From: Plotosus lineatus
Lineage: Eukaryota; Chordata; Actinopteri; Siluriformes; Plotosidae
Assembly: GCA_024760905.1 (NCBI GenBank)
Contig: CM045729.1
Location: 84,571,550 to 84,635,549, forward strand
Length of the DNA stretch: 64,000 nt
Direction of reading: 5' to 3'
Shown: positions 44,810 through 57,183 of the stretch, piece by piece
Layout: every line of letters begins with the position of its first letter
How positions within the stretch are numbered: the stretch's first letter is position 1
Program-made: the position numbers and the translations under genes
Notes under the pieces: generated by a model
Told to the model about the DNA's origin: nothing
The model's input: only the letters and a program-made list of their open reading frames with translations
Database searches by the model: none

Positions 44810-45596
44810 CAGTCAAACCTCGGCTGACGAACGCTTAAGCTCACGAACTTTTCGCCTCAAGAACTTTAAATTCGCGAAAATATAGTCTCGGCTGACGAAC
44901 TACTTTTTGGCGGACGAACCAAACCACGCGGTCGAACAGCGCCACGGTGGCGGCCACGAGAAGCTGACGCACGCTCACGGCGTCACAGTTCGTCACACCC
45001 CTTTCTTTGAATGCGGAAGTGGTTTGTGTTTGCTAGACATTTTGGACCATATTGAGTGTACTTTTGCTATTATGGGACCGAAAAAGACCCCACCACAGGC
45101 GGAGATCATTGAAAAACACGAACGAGGTGTGCGTTTGTGTGACTCAGCGTCCCAGTACCAGTACACTAAGTCTACCACCATCCTTAAGAACAAGGAAGCT
45201 ATTAAGGGTGCGTGTGTGGCTATGCGTGTTTCCAAACAGTAGGCGTTTCCAAACTCTCCTTCCAAACGGTAAGTCCCTCCCTCCCTCCCTCCTCCTCCCA
45301 CTCCATTCCATCAAGCCATCAACTACCATCACAAAGGTAAATAAAACGACTTTATTATACAGTACAGTTTATTTCTTTAATTACAATACAATAGACATTT
45401 ATTATACATAAAATAAGGTATATTTTTGTGTAGTTTTAAGGCTTATTTAGTAGAAAATTATGTTTTATGGGGACCTGGGAACGGATTATTCTCATTTTAA
45501 TGGTTTCTTATGGGAAATAAATGTTCGGAAGACGAACTTTTCGCCTCACACACACTTTCTGGGAACCAATTATGTTCGTGAGCTGAGGTATCACTG
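44810..45596 (+). mobile_element. Tigger/pogo element, non-autonomous (TA flanked)
   Basis: Begins CAGTCAAACCTCGGCTGACG and ends GAGCTGAGGTATCACTG. TA flanks are 44808-44809 and 45597-45598. The 787-bp unit keeps a fragment of the transposase N terminus. The near-terminal phrase ggtttcttatgggaaataaa is typical of this group. Confidence 0.8.
45074..45243 (+). pseudogene. Tigger transposase N-terminal helix-turn-helix fragment
   Basis: Reads MGPKKTPPQAEIIEKHERGV then STTILKNKEAIKGA, the CENP-B/Tigger DNA-binding start. A short stretch that normally links KxT to EIIEKHERG is absent. It ends at TAG (45241-45243). The catalytic DDE domain is entirely missing, so it could not move itself. Confidence 0.75.
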
Positions 45597-45647
45597 TATG
45601 TACATAATTAAATCATATTAAGGTCCTAATACTGGTATAGTTGCGGT

Positions 45648-45710
45648 GGTGGTGGTGATGCGCTCCAGCTGTCTATATTCTATAGACAGTGGGAGCTCAT
45701 CACCACCACC
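45648..45710. other. compact 63-nt hairpin
   Basis: GGTGGTGGTGATG at 45648-45660 pairs with CATCACCACCACC at 45698-45710. The inner CTGTCTATA / TATAGACAG arms close on a 3-base loop, with two mismatches and a wobble between. It may be a short palindromic repeat or a stem-loop RNA. Nothing shows that it is transcribed. Confidence 0.6.
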
Positions 45711-46424
45711 CCAAAGGTCCAAAGGCATACTGTATGTTTCAACTGTTCCTTTGTCAACCAAAGCCTCCGAATGGTGGAATTACTTATGCTGACAAGAGTA
45801 AGGGGTGAAAGGCAGTTATCTGGTACGTTACAATCAGTTGTGTTTGGGTAGATAGAGCTTTTCAGCATGGGAATTCAGTCTATCTACATAGGAATCAATT
45901 TCAAGCCTTGGTTGCCTTGAGGATATATCAGTAAATGAATAAGGCACTTCCAGGTCCAACACAGAAGGTAGCAGTTAAGCATTCAATTTTATTTTCAAGT
46001 GGAATTAGAATGTTTACATAGTTTTGAAGAAAATAAGATTCATTTTGGTATCAATATGAGGTATAGCATGAATAATGTTTAAGCAACCTTGATTAGTTGA
46101 TACAATGGCTCTTAACACCTTTCAGAATCTCATATGAATTTTGATAGCCACAGATTGTCTGTTAAAGGATGATGTATATTAACTGGATTATATCTTGTTA
46201 TATAAGTTACCTCTGTAAGGACTAGTACTTTCATCACAAACACTGCAACTGCTGCTGAAGCCACTACAAAAAGTAAGTGACGGAGGAACAGCATTTTGTT
46301 TAGATTCAGCATTGCCGGTGGAGGTGCTCTGGTGTCCTAAGAATGATGCTGATCAAGTACAAGCTTGCCAAAAACAAATCTAACACACTCGTGGTTCAAA
46401 TAATTGCACGATCTAATTATTTAA
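45711..46424. other. non-coding, nothing recognised
   Basis: No supported feature. Confidence 0.4.
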
Positions 46425-46560
46425 GCATGCTCTATGATGGGCTGGTGAGCTTTTGAGGTTATACTCTGCTCAGAGTTGGCTGAGATGGGCGCCAGCTTCA
46501 AATTGACCCTAATTAGGATTAAGTGTTTTAGAAAAAGAAAAAAATGAATGAGTGAATTAA
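46425..46560 (+). repeat. SINE tail fragment (plus)
   Basis: atgatgggctggtgagcttt, gttggctgagatgggcgcca and gaccctaattaggattaagt followed by aatgaatgagtgaatta. Confidence 0.7.
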
Positions 46561-46695
46561 TTACTTTAGCAGAAAGTACAAGGACAGATAGAATGAACTG
46601 AAACATGCCTCATAACTAGAATTAAAAGACATTAAACTAAAGCACATGCACTTAAATAAAGACAAATCTACCTGCGAATTTTGCCATAAGATATA

Positions 46696-47960
46696 CACTG
46701 CATGCCAAATTATTATACAAAGTGCAATTTTAGGATTATCTCAAAAACTTTTAAATTACTACATTCAAATGTTACATAAATATAAATTGTAACCATATTT
46801 TCTATTGGGAGCAATTATCCGGAATTTTCATTTTTATATTTTTGGTTATATTTTGTAATAGGCAAGCTACTAATCAGAGCATAAATGGACACCCCGAAAA
46901 GATGTGATAATTTTTATTAATTATAGACAACAGTTTTTATGTTTTCAATCATATGAATAGAATAAAATAAATTATCTATAAAACTGTATTTAACAAAAGA
47001 TGTTGACATTAGTAAGCCTTGTAAAGTATAACAAAAATAATTTAATGTAGAATATAACTTCTTTTCATTTCTAAACTTTTAAACAATCTCTGACAGCTGA
47101 TTTAGTGAGATTTTGGATAAGTTCCTTGCTGATGCTAACTGATACTACTTTAATTGCTTTCCGAAGCTGGTCCTTTGGGCTGTATTGTTTGCCATCACTG
47201 CCAGCTATCTTCTTTATTGTTGACCACCAATTCTCAATGGGATTTAGGTCAGGTGAGCATGCAGGCCAGATCATCAGACGATCATCTTTGAAGCCTTGAA
47301 ATACCAACCAGTCTTGAGAATAGCGTGATGCATTTGAGGGTTCATTGTCATGCATAAACGCAAGTGTTCTTTTCACTTGAGGCAAGCTCTTTTTTCACAA
47401 AACCAGAAAACCGGTCTTTAAAAACCTGCAATACCACTCTGAGTTTATTTTTACACCATACTGAACATGAAAAAGGTTCGACAAGTTCATCATCAATAAT
47501 GGATGTTCAAAACATGATGCCTCCACCACCTTGCTGATGATGCAACCTAATTAGTGCTGTCTGGCCAGAGATGGTCTCTAGCCTGTGAATTCTGAACCCT
47601 CACCACTTGCCTTAATGTTCTGCATTGCGGCAATCTTGGCACATTTTCCAGCCCTGCTGCATGAAATATTGCTTTACTCTCTGCTCAGAGTGTTCTGGAG
47701 GCTTCTTCTGTGATCCTTGATAAAGCTCGACTTGATAAAGTACAATATTTATTTTCAACTTGTGGCTTTCTCTCCTTCTGACTATTTTGGACATAAAACC
47801 CGTTATGTTTCAGTGGTGAAAGTGTAATTTTTAGCGATTTCATTTGTTGATTCCTTTCTGCTTAAACTTTCCACGATTTGGTATTTCTCCTTGTCGCTCA
47901 GGTCCCTTTCCTTAGCCATGGTTCCAGACCAACTGAATACGCATAATAATTTGGCACACT
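46696..47960 (-). mobile_element. Tc1/mariner-type transposon relic (minus)
   Basis: Terminal words catgccaaattattatac (left) and gcataataatttggcaca (right) are inverted copies next to TA-rich flanks. The transposase is read on the minus strand from 47919. Several frameshifts and stops make it inactive. It is older than the RTE copies judging by decay. Confidence 0.75.
47069..47919 (-). pseudogene. Tc1/mariner transposase, broken
   Basis: N terminus at 47919: MAKERDLSDKEKYQIVESLS then TNEIAKNYT, the helix-turn-helix start. The C-terminal frame (47071-47385) contains FMHDNEPSNAS, where the DN is the second catalytic Asp. WPACSPDLNPIENWWSTIK follows, carrying the final catalytic acid of the DDE/D triad. 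The middle is eroded and shorter than the usual transposase length of about 340 residues. Confidence 0.8.
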
Positions 47961-47980
47961 TATATACCCAACGTCTGTAC

Positions 47981-48023
<43 letters not shown>

Positions 48024-49140
48024 TTCTTCTTCTTCTGCTTAATCTAGGATTGGGTCGCGGGGGCAGAAACCTAAGCAAAGTGGCTCATGACCATAGGTGA
48101 GTGTTAGAATGTAGATTGACTGGTAAATTGAGAGCTTTGCCTTGTGGCTCAGCTCCATCTTCACCATGACGGACTGGTACAGGCTCCGTTTAACAGCAAA
48201 GGCTGCAGCGATCTGTCTGTCGATCTCCCACTCCATCCTTCCCTCACTCGTGAAAAAGACCCCAAGATACTTAAACTCCTCCACTTGGGGCAGGAACTCA
48301 CTCCTTACCCGGAGGGTGCATTCCACCCTTCTCCAACTGAGAACCACGGCCTCGGACTAGGAGGTGCTGATTTTCATCCCGGCCGCTTTGCACTCAACTG
48401 CAAATCACTCCAATGAGAGCTGGAGGTCTCAGCTTGATGAAGCCAAAAATACAACATCATCCGTAAAAAGCAGAGATGAGATCTGATGGCCACAACCAAC
48501 CCCCCCCCCCCCCCCATTGCCTCGGCTATGCCAACAAATTCTGTCCATAAAAATTATGAACATAATCGGTGACAAATACAGCCTTGGCAGGCTCCAACTC
48601 TCACCGGAAACAAATTCATCTTGTTACCAATACCACCATTTTAAAAAGGGGGATTTCCGCCCTGGTTTGCCATCCAGAGGCACAACCCCTGATGACCATG
48701 TGATGTTGCAGAGACCTGTAAACCAAGACAGTCCTATATGATCCAGATCCCTGAGATATTCAGGGTGGATCTCATCCAACCCCGTAGCTCAACCACCGAG
48801 GAGCTTTTTGACTACCTCAGTGACCTCCACTCCAGTGATGGGCAAACCACTGCCCAACCCCCCAGGGTCTTCCTCCTCCACAGAGGGTGTGTTGTTGGGA
48901 TTGAGAAGGTCCTCAAAGTATTCCCTCCACCGACATCATCCCCAGTCGAGGTAAGCAGCTCCCCACCTCTACTGTAAACAGTGTTTGTGGAGATATGCTT
49001 CCCCCTCTTAAGGCATTAGATGGTGATCTAGAACCTTTTTGAGGCCAACCGATAATCACTCTCCAGGCCCTCATCAAACTCCTTCTACGCCCGAGATTTC
49101 AGATCTGCAATAGCTTCGGCTTTAGCCTAAAATCCTGTCA
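47981..49140 (-). mobile_element. Rex3-like element, multiply deleted (minus)
   Basis: 3' end: (CAT)n plus CTT at 47981-48036. Then come a fragment of the C terminus (cgggggcagaaacctaagca) and a jump to GVFFTSEGRMEWEID (48039-48347). A palm piece with TDDVVFLAS follows (about 48450). A second deletion at about 48630-48660 leads to the region upstream of VKQLL..VEL (48740-49000). A C run (48500-48515) lies in the palm segment. Confidence 0.75.
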
Positions 49141-49309
49141 TTTTAGTCCAGTTGTTTTATTTCGTATACTCTTACTGTTCTACAACATTCTTTAACATTA
49201 GAATTTTGTGACAGGCACAAAACGTTTATTTTTGTTAAGTTTTAATTACTCGACTGTTGGAGCAGTGTGCGAGCAAGCCGATGAAATTTTATGCAAAATA
49301 ATATAGTGA

Positions 49310-50340
49310 TCTAGTGTATTGGAGTCAATATCCATCACTCAGTGGAAACAGCTCAGATTCCTGAGACTGAAGCAATCACAGTTTAAATGCAGTGGCTGGG
49401 ACCAGATTTCAGTGTTTATTCCTTGAAGACAAGGACACATTTAGACAAAACTTTGATTACTTTTGAGGTAAATCATCACTGAAATTGTTTTATTTTGGGT
49501 TTTGTGTCCTTCAGAGGCCTTTTTCCTCTTTAGTAATAAACTCAGCTGCTCTGTATCGTCCTTCAGGCAAATTGGCTTAGGCAAAACACGTTGTCCCTTT
49601 CGTCCTACTTTACATTGCCTCCGATTAAACCAACTCACAGTCGATGACACACTGACAGAGGTGAGATGAAAAGCTTTTTGCACCCTCAGGACATTAAATT
49701 CAGTGTGTTTGGTTACACAAGCATTGGTTCATTAGATTAAAAGCTCTTTGAAATGTTGCCAGAATCATAAATGCTGAACTTTGTAGGAAACCTACACATT
49801 AATTTTCATTTCAGTCAGAATGTGTGGGTGATATAAACCGATCGACTATGTGAAAGGGTTAAGTGTTTGGATGTTGTTTTTTTTTGTTGTTTTTTTTTGC
49901 TGTTGTTGTTGTTTGTTTTTTGTTTATTTTTTGTTTGTTTTTGTTTTTGTAAAATAGAGAGAGTGAGAGAAGAGAAAGAGAGAGATGAGAGATCACACTC
50001 TTGACAGCTGTGAAGAGATGCTAGGACTCTTTCATTAGCTTTAGAGGACAGGTCACCTGCAACTCTGACTAAAGGCCACATACCGTAGATCCAAAATGCA
50101 AACGAGGGCCAAGAAGGTACAAGGTGAGGAGTGTAAAAGGTGAAGAAAAGACATGATAATAAATTATTTCGAACAAATCAGGCATCACACTCACTGTGAC
50201 TTCCTTGAAGGCCTCTGAATGGTCCGCACACACACACACACACACACACACACATTTAGATAAACTAAAAATATGAAGTGTCATGTTTGACATCCACATA
50301 ATACAGTTATTAATACAGACATCTAGGTATTCCATGAAGA
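49310..50340 (+). repeat. unclassified repeat U, copy 4
   Basis: Same block order as copy 3: cagctcagattcctgagact, tcagtgtttattccttgaag, gtcgtcc-type ttcaggcaaattggcttagg, cctttcgtcctactttacat, cacactgacagaggtgagat and ggacattaaattcagtgtg. After an AC/T-rich insert come ggacaggtcacctgcaactc and gtacaaggtgaggagtgtaa. A CA array (50226-50254) lies in the distal part. Confidence 0.65.
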
Positions 50341-50601
50341 GTGTAAAGGATTTTTAAAAATCCACATTTTAAAATGATGTGTTCACTGTCAAAAACTGAT
50401 TAAAAATCAGACTCTTTTTGTAGGCATAACAATTATCTGAGAGACTTTCATGAGTTAGAAGGTTTTGGAAGTGATGTTATCAGTGGAACATGTGCTGGTG
50501 CCTCACAAAGAAGCTTTTCTTTTTTTTCTTAACGTTGTGATAACAGGTTTACATGTATGTAATGGGATTTTTTATATGTGACAAAATATGAACAATTCAT
50601 T

Positions 50602-50604
<3 letters not shown>
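50341..50604. other. non-coding spacer
   Basis: Nothing recognised. Confidence 0.35.
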
Positions 50605-51681
<1,077 letters not shown>

Positions 51682-52078
51682 GAGAATCTGTGAGATATTG
51701 TGAAGAGAAAGTTGAGAGACACCAGACCCAACACTGTGGATGAGCTTAAGGCCGCTATCGAAGCATCCTGGGCCTCCATAACACCTCAGCAGTGCCACAG
51801 GCTGATTGCCTCCATGCCACGCCGCATTGAAGCAGTCATTTCTGCAAATGGATTCCCGACCAAGTATTGAGTGCATAACTGAACATAATTATTTGAAGAT
51901 TGACTTTTTTTGTATTAAAAACACTTTTTTTCTATTGGTCAGATGAAATATGCTAATTTTTTGAGATAGGAATTTTGGGTTTTCATGAGCTGAAAATATA
52001 TGAAAGTATAATTTATATCAGTATATTACAGAAAATAATGAACTTTATCACAATATACAAATTTTTGGAGAAGGACTA

Positions 52079-52079
<1 letters not shown>
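51682..52079 (+). mobile_element. Tc1/mariner element 3, transposase C terminus and 3' end (plus)
   Basis: A plus-strand frame reads VDELKAAIEASWASITPQQC, HRLIASMPRRIEAVI and NGFPTKY, stopping at 51868-51870. This is the canonical end of an IS630/Tc1-type transposase. The element ends ttggagaaggactag at 52079, next to TA. The sequence before 51682 is missing. The other fragment is at 56.8 kb. Confidence 0.8.

Positions 52080-52154
<75 letters not shown>
52080..52154. repeat. (AT)n microsatellite, left side of RTE copy 5
   Basis: About 37 units between the Tc1 end and the CTT tail of the LINE. Confidence 0.95.
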
Positions 52155-52156
<2 letters not shown>

Positions 52157-55100
52157 TTCTTCTTTCTTCCTTTACTTTCGGCTGCTCCCTTCAGGGGTCG
52201 CCACAGCAAATCATCCGCCTCCACCTTACCCTGCCCTCCGCATCTTCTTTTCTGACTCCAACGACCTTCATGTCTTCCTTCACCACATCCATAAATCTCT
52301 TCTTCGGTCTTCCTCGAGGCCTTCTGCCTGGTAGTTCCAACCTCAGCATCCTACTGCCAATATACTCACTATCCCTCCTCTGTACATGTCCAAACCATCT
52401 CAATCTAGCCTCTCTGACTTTGTCTCCAAAACATCTTACGTGGGCTGTCCCTCTGATATACTCATTTCTGATCCTATCCATCCTCGTTACTCCCAGGGAG
52501 AACCTCAACATTTTCATCTCCGCTACCTGTAGCTCTTCCTCCTGTCTTTTCCCCAGGGCCACTGTTTCTAAGCCATACAACATCGCTGGCCTCACCACCA
52601 TCTTGTACACTTTTCCCTTCATTCTTGCTGACACTCTCCTATCGCACATCACACCGGATACTTTTCTCCAACCATTCCAGCCTGCCTGCACACGCTTCTT
52701 CACCTCTTTTCCACACTCTCCATTGCTCTGGATTGTTGAGCCTAAGTACTTAAAATCCTCCACCTTCGTTATCTCTGCTCCCTGTAACATCACCGTTCCT
52801 CCTGGGTCCTTCTCATTCACACACATGTATTCTGATTTTCTGAGGCGAACCTTCATTCCTCTCCTTTCCAGGGCATACCTCCACCTCTCTAGATTTTCCT
52901 GCACTTGTTCTCTGCTCTCACGACAGATCACGATGTCATCTGCAAACATCATAGTCCATGGAGATTCTTGTCTCACCTCGTCTGTCAGCCTGTCCATCAC
53001 CATAGCAAACAAGAAGGGGCTCAGAGCTGACCTTTGATGCAGTCCCACCTCCACCTTGAATTCGTCGGTCACACCGACAGCACACCTCACCACTGTCTTA
53101 CATCTCTCATACATGTCCTGCACCACTCTAACATACTTCTCTGCCACTCCAGACTTCCTCATGCAATACCACAGTTCTTCTCTTGGCACCCTGTCATATG
53201 CTTTTCCAGATCCACAAAGGCACAATGTAGCTCCCTCTGGCCTTCTCTGTACTTCTCTATTAACATCCTCAAGGCAAACATTGCATCTGTGGTGCTCTTT
53301 CTTGGCATGAAACCAAACTGTTGTTCACAAATGCTGACCTCTGCCCTTAGTCTAGCTTCCACTATTCTTTCCCATAACTTCATTGTATGGCTCATCAACT
53401 TTATCCCTCTGTAGTTGCTGCAACTCTGCACGTCTCCCTTGTTCTTAAAAATGGGCACCAGCACACTTCTCCTCCACTCCTCCGGCATCTGCTCACTCTC
53501 TAGTACCTTGTTGAATGTTCTTGTCAGAAAATCTACTGCTACCTCTCCTAGACACTTCCATACCTCCACAGGTATATCATCAGGACCAACTGCCTTTCCA
53601 TTCTTCATCCTCTTCAATGCCCTTCTCACTTCACCCTTACTGATCTTTGCTACATCCTGCTCCTCAATGGTTACCTCTTCTACTCTTTTTTCTCTCTCAT
53701 TTTCCTCATTCATCAGCTCTTCAAAGTACTCTTTCCATCTTCCCAGCACACTTCTGTCATTAGTCAATACAGTTCCCTCTCTGTCCTTTATCAATCTAAC
53801 TTGCTGCACGTCCTTCCCATCTCTATTTCTCTGCTGTGCCAACCTGTATAGATCATTTTCTCCCTCTTTACTATCCAACCTATCATACAAGTCATCATAC
53901 GCCCTCTGTTTGGCCTTAGCCACTGCTACTTTCGCCTTACGCTGTGTCTCCCTGTACTCCTGTTTACTCTCTTCGGTCCTCTCAATGTCCCACTTCTTCT
54001 TGGCTAACCTTTTCCTTTGTACACACTCCTGCACTTCCTCATTCCACCACCAAGTCTCCTTATCTACTTTCCTTCCAGAGGACACACCAAGTATTCTCCT
54101 ACCTGTGTCCCTGATCACATTTGCTGTGGTTGTCCAGTCATTTGGAAGCACTTCCTGGCCACCCAAAGCCTGTTTCAACTCCTCCTTGAAGACAACACGA
54201 CACTCTTCCTTTTTCAGCTTCCACCACTTTGTCTTCTGCTCTGCCTTTGCCTTTTTCACCTTTCTCACCATCAGAGTCATCCTGCACACCACCATCCTAT
54301 GCTGTTTGGCAACACTCTCACCCACGATGACTTTGCAGTCACTGACTTCCTTCAAATTACATCGCCTACACAAGATGTAGTCTACCTGTGTGTGCCTACC
54401 TCCGCTTTTATAAGTCACCCTATGCTCCTGTTTCTTCTCAAAGAAAGTATTCACCACAGCCATTTCCATCCTTTTTGCAAAATCTATCAACATCTGTCCT
54501 TCTGCGTTCCTGTCCTGGATACCAAACCTGCCCATCACTTCCTCGTCCCCTCTGTTGCCTGCACCAACATGTCCATTGAAGTCTGCACCAATGACCACTC
54601 TTTCACCTCTGGGGTACTCTGCATCACTTCATCTAAGTCACTCCAGAATCTCTCCTTCTCTTCTAGCTCACATCCTGCCTGTGGGGCATAAGCACTAACA
54701 ACATTGAGCATTACACCTTCAATTTCTAGCTTGAGATTCATCACTCTGTCTGACACTCTTTTCACTTTTAGAACATTCCTGACAAACTCCTCCTTCAAGA
54801 TGACTCCGACTCCATTTCTCTTCCCATCCACACCGTGATAAAATAGTTTAAACCCTGCTCCTAAGCTTTTAGCTTTGCTACCTTTCCACCTGGTCTCCTG
54901 AACACACAGTATGTCCACCTTCCTCCTCTGCATCATGTCAACCAGCTCTCTACCTTTTCTGTGCATAGTTCCAACATTCAAAGTCCCCACTCTCAGTCCT
55001 AGACTCATGCCTTTCCTCTTCTCTCTCTGCCTACGGACACGCCTCCCACCTCTCCTTCTTCGACGTCTTCGACCAACAGTAGTCCAATTTCCATCAGCGC

Positions 55101-55306
55101 CCTGTTGATTGACAGCACTGATGGCGGTCGTTGTTAACCCGGCCTCGACCGATCCGGTATGGAGGTAATACTTTTGATTTGCATCATCAATAATTGGCAT
55201 TGGTTTTACGTCGGATGCCCTTCCTGACACAACCCTCTGCATTTCTCCGGGCTTGGGACCGGCATGAGGGGAGAGACACTGATTAGTGCCCCCACCTCAT
55301 GGCTGC

Positions 55307-55308
<2 letters not shown>
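52155..55308 (-). mobile_element. RTE-type LINE, copy 5, best preserved full-length copy (minus)
   Basis: About 3.15 kb from the CTT tail (52155) to the native 5' end (catggctgcatt, about 55300). Both flanks are (TA)n, so the insertion landed in a TA microsatellite and its target duplication cannot be measured. The coding region is almost continuous; only two short length changes break it. It is the best reference in this window for reconstructing the family's domain order. Confidence 0.9.
52191..55242 (-). pseudogene. RTE LINE ORF: endonuclease + RT, two frameshifts
   Basis: Three overlapping frames: 54535-55242, 53159-54598 and 52191-53225 (about 1,000 codons together). Endonuclease: LRVGTLNVGTM, QETRWKGSK, GADFNGHVGAGN (from 54592) and VDYILCRRCN. 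Linker with ETWWWNEEVQECV. RT: NGKAVGPDDIPVEVWK, SVLVPIFKNKGD, QQFGFMPRKSTTDAM, KAYDRVPREELWY, LHQRSALSPFLF and MMFADDIV with FADD at 52946-52935. The C terminus is RPKKRFMDVVKEDM. Frameshifts sit in a G run near 54610 (four G where other copies have five) and a T run near 53205 (four T where copy 3 has six). Only these two breaks are evident. Confidence 0.9.
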
Positions 55309-55396
<88 letters not shown>

Positions 55397-55435
55397 TTAT
55401 ATTTATATATATTTATATTTATATATATATATATA
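55309..55435. repeat. (TA)n microsatellite, right side of RTE copy 5
   Basis: Interrupted by TTTATA units after about 55385. Confidence 0.95.
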
Positions 55436-55842
55436 GTCGGCCCCCAACTTACAAAGACCCCTGTGTATGAAATCCCCGGGTTACGAAAAACATTTTCCTG
55501 AGTTTCCGTCCCCGAGATACGACACAACCCCCTCTTACGAAAAGAAATTCAAAATTCAAACGCGCCAATAAAAATTTCTCACGACGCGCGAGTTGCTCAC
55601 ACATTGGCTGTCTCTCAACATCCCGCCCCGCTGACCTCCCAGATAGAGACAGAAGGAAGCTTCACTCTTTAGTTTTTAGTTTAGTTTTTTAAGTTGTTTT
55701 CATTCAGTAAATGTTTAATCGATGTGGGTGCATTTGAGCTCATCTGGAATTCCGTTCCATCAAGGAATCAAATTAAAGTTGAGTTTGTCAAGCAGGGAAT
55801 GCGCTTTGAATTCATGTCTTGTGGGCATGGCCTGCAGAGCGC

Positions 55843-55889
<47 letters not shown>

Positions 55890-56202
55890 AATAATGCTTT
55901 AGTTTTTAGTTTAGTTTTCTTAAGTTGTTTTAATTCAGTAAACTGTCAAGCAGGGAATGCGCTTTGAATTCATGTCTTGTGGGCTTGGCCGCAGCGCATG
56001 CACACGAGAGAGAGAGAGAGCGCGAGAGAGAGAGAGACAGAGAAAGAATAACGCTTTAGTTTTTAGTTTTTTAAGTTGTTTAATTCAGTAAATGTTTAAT
56101 AAATGTGGGTGCATATGAGCTTATCTGGAATTCCGATCCCTCAAGGAATCAAATTAAAGTTGAGTTTGTCAGACGTGGCCCACAGTGCGTGCGTGCGCAT
56201 GC

Positions 56203-56233
<31 letters not shown>

Positions 56234-56540
56234 CTGTGTGTTAATAAAAATGTTTGACAATAGTTTAATTAATAAATATGTTAATAAAATGGTTTAATAT
56301 ATTAATAAAATGTTTAAATGGTTTAATACATAATTTTCTTTTACTTTTAACACATATTTCATACAAAATTGGTGTACTTTTATCATTTTTAAAAGGTTTA
56401 TGAGGTTTATCCAGTCCGAAGACTGGAGACTTGGAACGAATTAGGTGTTTAACATGTCAGATGTGACCCCTACTTACAAAATCCCCGCTATACAAAAAGA
56501 GTTCTTTAACGGATTAATTTCGTAAATTGGGGGCTGACTG
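55435..56540. mobile_element. pogo/Tigger-like element, family C, copy 2, internally triplicated
   Basis: Edges agtcggcccccaacttac (left) and gtaaattgggggctgactg (right) are inverted copies, related to family C at 42.8 kb. The first bases of the left end merge with the TA array. The interior has three partial repeats of a unit containing gtttttagtttagtttt, aattcagtaaatgtttaat, gtgggtgcat-tgagct and tcaaattaaagttgagtttg. Each ends in a GA array (55844-55886, about 56006-56040, 56203-56232). Confidence 0.7.
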
Positions 56541-56786
56541 ATGTATATATACGCGTAGAAACAGGCAGATATAAGAATGTGCCTTTGATCTTGAGATTTT
56601 GTACTTTCTGCCAAATACATGATCTTAATCTAATTGAGGATGAAATACATGCACTGCTTTTTTGCAAAGCCTACTGTATTATAAGAAATGGTCTTTTAGC
56701 TAAACATATGAACTACCCACGATCAAAATATAGCTTCGTTAACATGCGAATGAATGTGTCATTAAAAACTTGTGCCTATTTTTATA
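56541..56786. other. non-coding spacer
   Basis: Nothing recognised; an 80-codon plus frame (56579-56821) runs into the Tc1 end and has no homology that I know. Confidence 0.35.
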
Positions 56787-56788
56787 TA

Positions 56789-57183
56789 CAGGTCCTTCTC
56801 CAAAAAATTTGCATATTGTGATAAAGCTCATTATTTTCTGTAATGTACTGATAAACATTAGACTTTCATATATTCTCGATTCATTACACACAACTGAAGT
56901 AGTTCAAGCCTTTTCTTGTTTTAATATTGATAATTTTGGCAAAAAAAGTAAAGAAAAGCCAAAAATCTCAGAAAATTAGCATATCTCATCTGACCAATAA
57001 AAAAAGTATTTTTAATACAAAAAAGTCAACCTTCTAATAATTATGTTCAGTTATGCACTCAATACTTGGTTGGAAATCCTTATGCAGAAATGACTGCTTC
57101 AATGCGGCGTGGCATGGAGGCAATCAGCCTGTGGCACTGCTGAGGTGTTATGGAGGCCCAGGATGCTTCGATAGCGGCCTTAA
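56789..57183 (-). mobile_element. Tc1/mariner element 3, second fragment (minus)
   Basis: Begins CAGGTCCTTCTCCAAA after TA (56787-56788). It contains the reverse complement of the same 3' region and transposase end as 51682-52079 (gcatggaggcaatcagcctg, gaggcccaggatgcttcga). It is interrupted at TTAA (57180-57183) by the next element; the rest of the Tc1 element is not found on the other side. Confidence 0.8.
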
